Positions 56,301-64,000 of a stretch of 64,000 nt of DNA are shown here, piece by piece. A program made the translations under genes and the position numbers. Each line of letters starts with the position of its first letter. Position 1 is the first letter of the stretch. Source of the stretch: Canna indica (taxonomy: Eukaryota > Streptophyta > Magnoliopsida > Zingiberales > Cannaceae); contig CP136891.1 of the NCBI GenBank assembly GCA_034359265.1, positions 48,786,001 to 48,850,000 on the forward strand, read 5' to 3'. Below the pieces are notes generated by a model. It saw only the letters and a list, made by a program, of their open reading frames with translations. It had not been told where the DNA came from and did not search any database.

Positions 56301-59300
56301 ACTCTTAAGGCTCGTAAGCTACTTCATGGCGGCTGTCAGTCCTTCCTGGCCTTCGTATCCGTGGTCGAGGAAGAAGGGGGTGCGGCAAGGGATGTCGGTG
56401 GAACTAAGGTAGTCTGCGAGTTCCCCGATGTGTTTCCCGAGGGGTTGCCGGGATCGTCGCCCAAAAGAGAGGTTGATTTCTGCATTGATTTGCAGCCTGG
56501 AGTGAAGCTGATCTCCATCCCACCCTATAAGATGGAGCCGGCCGAACTCAGGGAGTTAAAGATGCAATTGCAAGAGATGCTAGACCTGGGCTTTATCCGG
56601 CCGAGTGTGTCACCATGGGATGCTCCGGTACTCTTCGTGAAGAAGAAGGATGGGTCTATGCGCATGTGCATCGACTATAGGCAGCTGAATAAAGTGATAA
56701 TCAAGAATCGCTACCCACTACCGAGGATAGATGATTTGTTTGACCAACTACAGGGGGCACGATGGTTTTCTAAGATAGACTTGAGGTCAGGATATCATCT
56801 GCTGAGAATCTGGGACTGCGATGTGCCTAAGATGGCCTTCAGAACTCGCTATGGTCACTACGAGTTCCTAGTGATGTATTTTGGTCTAACCAATGCACCT
56901 GCTACTTTCATGGATCTGATGAACAAGGTGTTTAAGGAGTATCTAGACAATTTTGTGATCGTCTTCATTGACGACATCTTGGTATACTCCAAGAGTGAGG
57001 AGGAGCACTCCGAACAATTGATGATGGTCCTCGAAACCCTCCGAGAACACCGGTTGTTCGCTAAATTTTCCAAATGTGAATTCTGGCTAGAATGTGTAGG
57101 GTTCCTGGGCCATGTCGTGTCCAAGGAAGGGATAACGGTGGATCCCTCAAAGGTGGAGGCTGTGCAGAACTGGAGCTGGCCAACAAGCGTGATTGAGATC
57201 CACAGCTTTCTTGGGTTGGCTGGGTACTACTGGAAGTTTGTAGAAAACTTCTCTAGGATTGCAGCCTCTTTGACTCGGTTGACTCAAAAAAAGGTCAAAT
57301 TTGATTGGGACGACAAGTGTTAGGCGAGCTTTCAGAAGCTCAAGGAATGCTTGACGTTGGCACCGGTGTTGGTCGTACCTTCCGGCTCAGGAGGGTTTGT
57401 AGTCTACTGTGATGCCTCTCGAGTTGGCCTAGGCTGCGTTCTGATGCAGTTTGGCAAAGTCATAGCCTATGCGTCCCGTTAGCTGAAAGTACATGAAAAG
57501 AACTACCCGGCGCACGACCTAGAGCTAGCGGCGGTGGTTTTTGCACTAAAGCTCTAGCGGCACTATCTATACAGGGAGACTTGCGATATCTATGCGGATC
57601 ACAAAGCCTCCAGTACTTGCTTACCCAAAAGGAGCTGAACCTCAGGCAGAGGAGGTGGCTGGAGCTCCTAAAGGATTATGACTGCACCATCATGTATCAT
57701 CCGGGGGAAGCTAATGTGGTAGCATATGCTTTAATAGAAAATCCTTGGGCAGTTTGGCTCATTTGGAAATCAAACGATGGCCTCTAGCTCAAGAGCTGGC
57801 GCTGTGCCTAGATGGTGGTGCAACCCTGACTGTGTCGGCTTCTGGTACCTTGGTGGCGCACCTATGGTTACAATCCACATTGGTGGATATGTTGCGTGCC
57901 GTGCATGGTGAGGACGCCTTTTGTGCGCTGACGAAGGACTTAGTGCAGAGAAGCGATGCAGAGAATGGATTTAGGTTGGACTCAGAGGGTGTGCTGAGGT
58001 TCAAAGACCGAATCGTGGTGTCGGATATGGCAGATGTGCGCAGGCAAGTCCTGGAGTTGGGTCATCATTCCACTTATACGATGCATCCGGGAGCCACCAA
58101 AATGTACCGAAATTTAAGGTAGCATTACTGGTGGAATGGCATGAAAAGAGAGGAAGCAGAGTTTGTATCCAAATGTCTGGTCTGCCAGTAGGTGAAAGCC
58201 GAACACCTGAAGCCCGCGGGGCTGCAGAACCTCGAGGTACCCGAGTGGAAGTGGGAGAAAATCACCACAGACTTGGTGACCAAGTTGCCTAAGTCAAAAG
58301 GCGGCTTTGACTCCATTTGGGTTGTAGTGGATCAGTTAACGAAGACCGCACACTTCATTCCGGTGAGGATGACCTTTTCTATGGAGCAGTACACCATACT
58401 GTTCTTAGATAGGATTGTGGCTTATCATGGTACCCCAGTGATGATCATATCAGATCGAGGTACCCAGTTCACAGCCCGGTTTTGGCAGTTCTTCCAAGAA
58501 GCCTTGGGTACTCAAGTGCGTTTTATCACGGCTTTCCATCCGCAGACAGACCGGCAATCTAATAGAACCATCCAAACCTTGGAAGATATGCTAAGGGAAT
58601 GTGTCCTGGATATGGCAGGCGGTTGGGAGAAACACCTACCATTGATAGAGTTCGCCTACAACAATAGCTATCACAGTAGCATTGGCATGGCTCCTTTCGA
58701 GGCCTTGTATGGGTGGCGGTGTAGGTCTCCTGTGGGCTGGTTTGAGGTCGGAGAATCACTCATGGTGGGTCCTGATCTAGTTGAGGAAGCGGTAGGGAAG
58801 GTGAAAATTATAAAGAAAAGATTGTTGGCGGCCCATAGTTGTCAGAAAATGTATGCTGATAAGAAGGCCAGAGAGTTGGAATTCGCTGAGGGCGATTTGG
58901 TGTTCCTGAAGGTTTCTCCCATGAAAGGGGTAGTCCGGTTTGGGAAGAAAGGGAAGTTGAGCTCAAGGTTCATTGGGCCTTTTCCTATTCTCAAGAGGAG
59001 AGGCATAGTGGCTTACGAACTAACTTTGCCTCCTAGCCTGAGAAGAGTTCACCCAGTTTTTCATGTGTCAATGCTCCGGAGATATGTGAGGGATGAGTCC
59101 CAAGTGATCAAGCCGGCTGCGGTTGGGGTGGGCACGACAGTCTCGTGTGAGGAGAAGCTAGTGGAGATACTTGATCGTCGGATCAGGAAGCTGAGGTCCA
59201 AGGAAATTGCCTTGGTGAAACTTAGATGAGAGCACCACTTCGGACAAGAAGCCACTTGGGAGGTAGAGCGAGACATGAGAGAGCCCTACCCTTCCTTGTT

Positions 59301-59360
59301 TGGAGAGCTAGTAAGTCTTTATAATTCTTCAAAATTTGAGGATGATTCTCATTTAAGGGG
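56300..59360 (+). pseudogene. Gypsy-B pol without protease; RT, RNase H, IN and chromodomain-like tail
   Basis: From PMSVGS the sequence passes directly into a late linker (LKARKLL-like), so the protease is missing. Reverse transcriptase at 56361-57323 carries [38 protein letters not shown] and the catalytic [11 protein letters not shown]. RNase H follows ([26 protein letters not shown]), interrupted by TAG codons at 57322, 57481 and 57556. Integrase spans 57745-59000, with HPGATKMYRNL, CLVCQ, TTDLVTKLPKSKGGFDSIW, ISDRGTQFTARFW and PLIEFAYNNSYHSS. The tail has LSSRFIGPFPIL and HPVFHVSMLR. A TGA at 59227 comes just before a QEATWEVERD chromodomain-like end. Confidence 0.9.
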
Positions 59361-59367
59361 GGAAGGT

Positions 59368-61362
59368 TGTAAGACCCAAAATTTCCCTAACATAAAAATC
59401 TATTTGGTGCAGTGCACCGGACCAAGGGTTAGTCGGGTCGAGCCTCAGAAATCGCCTCAAGTAGAAGGTATAACTCGACCTATGCAGTTTATTTCGTTAA
59501 ATGGACATTTCCTTTTATGCATTAGATGTCTTATTAAAGTCGAGTTCGACTCGTGTATGCGGATCGAATCGGAGCTCGTATCGGACTTGGATTGAGTCGA
59601 GGAAGGGCTAAGTCATGATGAAGGGCATAGATTTCTTTTGTTGATGAGGGAATAAAACCCCTCATCTATAGTCGTGCGGCTCATCTTGGAGCCGCACGCA
59701 GCCCTAGCAAGAGAGTGAGGAGGGGAGATCTTGGGTCGGCGCCGGAAATCGTGTTGTCGTCGGAAGGAACGAGATCGCCAACGTCCATCTTTTCTTCTTC
59801 CTTAATCAAGGTGAGTGGTTGTTTTCCGTTGATTGGGGGAAGCGGGTAGCCGAACCCCTAGGACTGATTGGTGATGATTTTCTCGCGAGTTTTCGTCGAT
59901 TCATGGTACCTTAACCTTCTTACCACTATTTTTATTGTTATTACGTCGGATCTCCGTAGTTTTTTTTGGATTCTTGATGTTTTAGGGGCTGCCGAGTCAA
60001 GGGAAAAGGGGTAAGGTCATGCTGAAATTTTCCCCAATTCCCTTGACGGATGTAAACCCCCTTTGAAAGATCTTAAATCCATATCGAGTGGATTTATAAA
60101 TTACTTACTGAAAGTTATGATTGAAACTACTCCTCTAAAGTCTAGTAGGCTCGGCCAAGCAAAGGGAAACCTCCATGTTCATGGTGTGGCCGAGCAAGGG
60201 GTGTGCGGCTTGATCAATGTCTTGATTAGGATAGATTGGAAACAATATATTAGGGTTTGGGGTTAGTCCTTCCCCCTTGTTCCTATCCTTGAAGGCTCGG
60301 CCGAGCACGGCATGCCTTGCTCAAGTCTCGGCCGAGCAAGGATGGGGGAAATGGTGACCTCTAGAAACTAAGCTTCATGTTTAGGAATACTCAAAACAAT
60401 AGGAAATGAAGGTTGCCTAGATTGGAAAATAGAATTAAGAAGAGAATTAGGAAAGACGTCAATTAAGGAAAAACTACCACCCTAGTACATGTATGTACAC
60501 ATACACTTAGCGACATTAGAAGGTTGCAATTACTTCCAAGACTTTTTCATTATCAATTACTAATATTAGTAATGAATTGCCATGATAGAATTAATGTTAC
60601 CTTGCTGGAATTTTATAATTAAATGCAGAATTTAATTATTTACTTATTGCAATCTTGTGGTTACTCATGGTAATAGTGGTAGGTTAACTTCCTTATAACC
60701 TAAGGGTTGTGACACATATATACTTTAATATTCTACACTTATGACATGAAGCTCACACTAGTAAAAGTACGTGGTACCTATATAAACTCGAATGTAGACG
60801 AGCTAGGTTACACACTCAAGGAACCACCAGTGTGTAGTGGTGTGCAGATGGTGAGGCCCGAAATAAAAGTGCTGAACACGTGGATGCCCGAGATTTTATA
60901 TAAGGAAACTCTAGATACTTTGCTTGTGTGATGTCATTGTGATGGTCTGCCGAGAAGCATGGATAGTCGAAATGACTAATGCTTGACTCGGCCAATGATT
61001 TGGGTATTGAGGATGCACCAGCGGGCCCGCTAGGTGCTAGACCCCAGTTGGTTGGGACTAGCTATCCCTAACCTGGTAGGTGTCCGAAGACTAGCAAACC
61101 ATCCTAGTCGACGGCCCGGAGATTGCCTTGATTCTCTTGTATGTTATGTGGGCCGAACGGCCAGTATGTTATTATCTTTGTGTGGTAGGGCTGGTTATAG
61201 CTGAACCACTAGATCATGAGCAGACCCTAATGGCTGGGTGCCATGTGGCTTAGTTGGGCTGTTATAGCCGTTTGTATGTATGTATGGTCTATACAGAATG
61301 ACCATTGAGGTCGGTTGTCATATCAGAAGCAAATCGTACCCCTAACTTTATATTATGCTACC

Positions 61363-61393
<31 letters not shown>

Positions 61394-61834
61394 TATAGGG
61401 GATTTACGTGGAGGTTCGAAAGAACCGCTCACTGAGTCCCATATGGACTCACGGTTTATTTTTCTTGTTTTGCAGAGCCCTATCAGTGAGATGAGGCTTG
61501 GAGTCATGGTGCAGCTGGAGGGCAGGCAGTGGCGTCTATCTCGTAGCAGCATCCAGTAGTCATAGTCTAGATGTCTAGGACTGTTGTTTTCATACACTGA
61601 GAGTTGTTTGTTTTAAAAGCATGTATTCGATTTTGATCTCGGGTTGCTTCATATTGTGCTGATGTTGGCAACTTTTCCTTTTTATAAAAATTGTGGACTT
61701 TCTTGCAATTCAAATAAAGCTGCATCGTTGTTTCTATTTATGTGTTTTCGGTTTCTCATTAGTCAATGTATGTAGTAGGCTTCAGGGTAGGACATAGACC
61801 CTGGCCGGTCACACGACCCTAAGTTGGGGTGTGA
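59368..61834 (+). repeat. Gypsy-B 3' LTR (full length except the last bases)
   Basis: It is about 2,467 bp, starting TGTAAGACCC directly after a purine-rich GGGGGGAAGGT tract. It contains a (TA) microsatellite near 61363-61390. The last CA of the expected TGTGACA end is replaced by an inverted copy of nearby LTR sequence. Confidence 0.88.
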
Positions 61835-61850
61835 TCGGCCAGGGTCTATG
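61793..61850. repeat. Snap-back inverted repeat at the gypsy-B 3' end
   Basis: CATAGACCCTGGCCG at 61793-61807 is the exact complement of 61836-61850. Pairing continues inward through GTCACAC/GTGTGAT with one G-T pair, giving a stem of about 22 bp and a loop of about 14 nt. Confidence 0.88.
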
Positions 61851-62780
61851 ACTTTCTTGAAACTGTGATAGATTTGTGACGGATTTGTCATGGCGTGAAA
61901 TGAACTTTCTTTTTTCCAAACAGTGACGGATTTGTGACAGAAAATCCGACACAAGACGATTTCGTCACAAATCAGTCACACAATTTTTGGTCAATTTGGC
62001 CTAGAATTTTTAATAAATAGCATCAGTGACAAAAATTTTCTTTATATCTATCACAGATCCATCACTGAATTTTTTTCTTTATATCCGTCACAGATCCGTC
62101 ACTAAGCCACCACATAACAGTGTCAGATCAGTGACGGAAATAGAATTCCGACACAAAATTAAACTAAATATTAGTAAAACAAATTTTATCATGTTTAGTC
62201 CCACATGGGTTAAAAATGATTTTTTACTTACTCTTAACCATTATAAATACAATTTTTTTAGTCCCATATGGATCAATTTTTTTCTCTCCTAAGTTTCTTA
62301 AATTTTATAAATTGACACATCATGAGACCAAAAAGATTACTATCATGCTAGCTTTTATAAATTTATTAAAAATATTATAAAAGTATAAATAATCATATAA
62401 TGTAATATCATTATTGATTATTATAATATACTATAATATATTATTATATTATTACAATATACTATTATATTATAAAAATCTATAATATAATATAGTTGAT
62501 ATATTTTTATTAATAAAAATTATAATTAATATCATAATTAGTGATGGAAAATTTATTTTCGGTCATCGACATCAGTGACGAATTTTCTGATGGAAATTTT
62601 TCCGTCACAAATTTTTGTGAAGGACACATCCATCACAGAAGAGCAAATGAAGCATTTGCCACGAGACTTTTAGCGATGGAATTTGTGATGGAAATTTTCA
62701 TCACTGATACCATTCAGTGACGGATTTTCAAGCATCAGTGACATATTTTACAGTCACTGATGCATGTTTTTCTTGTGGTG
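61851..62780 (+). mobile_element. CACTA-like non-autonomous remnant (CACTA-3)
   Basis: Repeated GTGACGGA, CATCACTGA and CGTCACAAAT motifs occur in both orientations, concentrated toward the two sides of an AT-rich core. The right end reads TTTTTCTTGTGGTG at 62780, one change from the complement of a CACTACAAGAAAAA terminus. No matching left terminus was found near 61851. A small frame at 62026-62292 falls in the repeats and is not a gene. Confidence 0.6.
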
Positions 62781-62868
62781 ATTGAAGGGACGCCTATGGT
62801 ATGCGAGTTCTCAAATGTTTTCCCTGAAGAGTTGCTAGGTTTGCCCCCAAAGATGGAGATTGAGTTCT
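62781..62868 (+). pseudogene. Gypsy-A pol fragment
   Basis: About 28 codons read TPMVCEFSNVFPEEL then LGLPPKMEIEF. This is the linker just before reverse transcriptase in gypsy-B and -C ([14 protein letters not shown] and similar). It is all that remains of gypsy-A pol and is fused at 62868 to the middle of a gypsy-A LTR copy. Confidence 0.8.
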
Positions 62869-64000
62869 GAATTTTTCCCTTTTTCCTTCTTCCTAATCAG
62901 GTGAGTGGTTCTTCCCTCATTTTTCTTGAATTTTCTTGTGTTCTTGAGCCGTTCTAGGTGATTGAGAATTTCTTGTCAAATTTTCCCGTTGGTTCTTGAA
63001 ATTTCTTGTCGATTTCATGTGTTGCCATGAAAGAGGAGGCCCAAAGACCCCCCCCCCCCTTGTGGTGCGGCAGCCCTAGGACTACCCTAGGGTTACTCGG
63101 CCAGGGTGGGAGATGGGACACCCTCAAGGTGTTCGATAAACTGCCTAAGTGTGCTTCTTGCGTTTAATGAGATCTAGGCCGTTAAATATGATGCTAATGT
63201 ATATTTAGTATCAAAATCTTGAATCTCAGCGAGTAAATTTATATTTTCATGTAAAAAGATTTCATCTTGATAGCATGTTTATGTTCTGGTTTGGTTCTTG
63301 TTTAATGAAGCATGACTCTTGATATGGAGATGGATTTTGATGCATGCCCAATCATGTTTATTGAATAGGATTTATTTTTTAATTGTTGATTATGATGTTG
63401 CAAATCTGATTTGGCAGTAATTAGGAATGAATATTACTGTGATTTTCGGGTTAATTAATTTGACATGCTGAAATTTCATGCTGGATTTTCGTTGTGGATG
63501 CTGATATTTGTAATTTCTGTTGTGATGCGTGTTTTTTATTGAACATAGTCATGTAACCTATCATTTATACTAGGAAACATAGTCGGGAACCCATAGGACA
63601 CACTCTGGAAACCAGATTCGGCTTGGGTACACCAGAATTCGGCTAAAACAATAGGCTGAAACAAAACTCTTAAAACAAAACCTAATTTCGGGAATTGAAA
63701 TTTTAATTGTAGAATTGAAATTCAAGGGGTAGAATAAACTGTTAAAGTGCCAACAAAAGAATTTAATTGCATGAAACAAAACCTCATTGGTGGACGATAT
63801 TACGGGTATAGTGTGTTGCGGCGTTTCCAGTAAGAACACTCCTAGGACACCGTGGAAGACACTTGACTTAGGTCTTGATGGCGCCATATCTTACATGAAT
63901 GGCGGAGAGGTTCGGGTAGGAGTCGATTTACGGGCTTTGGCCCGGAAGGTTGTATGGGTAAATCCCAACCACCGTGGGTAATATCGGATGGACGAATCCC
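62869..64000 (+). repeat. Gypsy-A 3' LTR, 5'-truncated, running off the window
   Basis: It is collinear with 50105 onward (TTCCTTCTTCCTAATCAGG, the C run at 63049, CTCGGCCAGGGTGGG). It begins mid-LTR, so about 590 bp of the LTR plus nearly all pol were lost between it and the gag. Confidence 0.88.

Larger units (their letters stand above)
53515..61834 (+). mobile_element. Gypsy-B: Ty3/gypsy chromovirus-type LTR retrotransposon
   Basis: LTRs lie at 53515-54896 and 59368-61834, with TGTAAGACCC-type starts (TATAAGACCC in the first copy) and a GGGGTGTGACA end. A primer site of the initiator tRNA-Met type follows the first LTR. Gag, reverse transcriptase, RNase H, full-length integrase and a chromodomain-like tail are readable. 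Protease is deleted. It is inserted into gypsy-A at the gag/protease border. No duplication can be checked because the 3' end is rearranged. Confidence 0.9.

Noticed and set aside
61834..61860. Left terminus of CACTA-3
   Set aside because: No CACTA or CACCA sequence is present there. The bases are an inverted LTR copy, so the left end is left undefined.
1..64000. CRISPR arrays, bacterial operons, phage or defence systems
   Set aside because: No regularly spaced repeats with unique spacers and no prokaryotic gene organisation. The content is plant transposable elements with introns, LTRs and poly(A).

Overview
This window is repetitive nuclear DNA from a flowering plant. The evidence is the set of element families: CACTA (En/Spm) transposon genes with plant-type tnp2, DUF4218 and DUF4216 regions, Ty3/gypsy elements of the chromovirus and Tat types, Ty1/copia elements primed by initiator tRNA-Met, an L1-type LINE with a zf-RVT end, and a short hAT-type element. 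I see no host gene I can defend. No bacterial operon, CRISPR array or rRNA is present. Species and monocot/dicot status cannot be settled by reading.

Layout. 1-5300: left part of a CACTA element, with a broken transposase gene (1319-4747) and the start of an accessory gene. 8268-15753: a reverse-strand gypsy element (gypsy-C) with a truncated 5' LTR. 15754-18764: the 3' half of a CACTA accessory gene, still with a readable exon/intron pattern, then a subterminal repeat field and a terminus ending GTAGTG. 18765-20700: sparse DNA with a tRNA-Val-like relic, a possible orphan exon and a short inverted-repeat element. 20700-44553: a nest. A Tat-type gypsy gag (reverse strand) is split by a probable solo LTR (E). 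E is split by two copia elements, Copia-1 (22341-34403, TSD GCTTT) and Copia-2 (34449-42352, reverse, TSD CATAA). The 5' LTR of Copia-1 is split again by a 1,964-bp CACTA element (TSD CAT), and its other LTR preserves the empty site. 44653-47446: a second tRNA-Val-like sequence, with a 5'-truncated LINE inserted beside its 5' end (9-bp TSD), and a 507-bp hAT-type MITE inside the LINE (8-bp TSD). 47917-49190: a probable solo copia LTR related to Copia-2. 49514-64000: gypsy-A, split by gypsy-B (53515-61834) and a CACTA-like remnant.

Genes and decay. Gypsy-A, -B and -C are relatives with chromovirus-like gag-pol. They have lost different modules: gypsy-B the protease, gypsy-C the zinc knuckle and the integrase C-terminus. 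These deletions coincide with 4-9 bp direct repeats present in the relative that keeps the DNA. Many stops in gypsy-A and -B are TAG where CAG is expected, which fits decay of methylated cytosines. Copia-2 has the longest intact reading frame (545 codons, reverse transcriptase plus RNase H).

The most distinctive signals outside standard annotation are: palindromic GGTCGACC-like clusters just upstream of the TATA box in the copia LTRs; a chain of four hairpins in the first 350 bp; a long inverted repeat before the CACTA transposase; a perfect 25-bp hairpin at 47608-47679; a snap-back inverted end at the gypsy-B 3' LTR; and two tRNA-Val-like sequences. I did not find a clearly new biological system.
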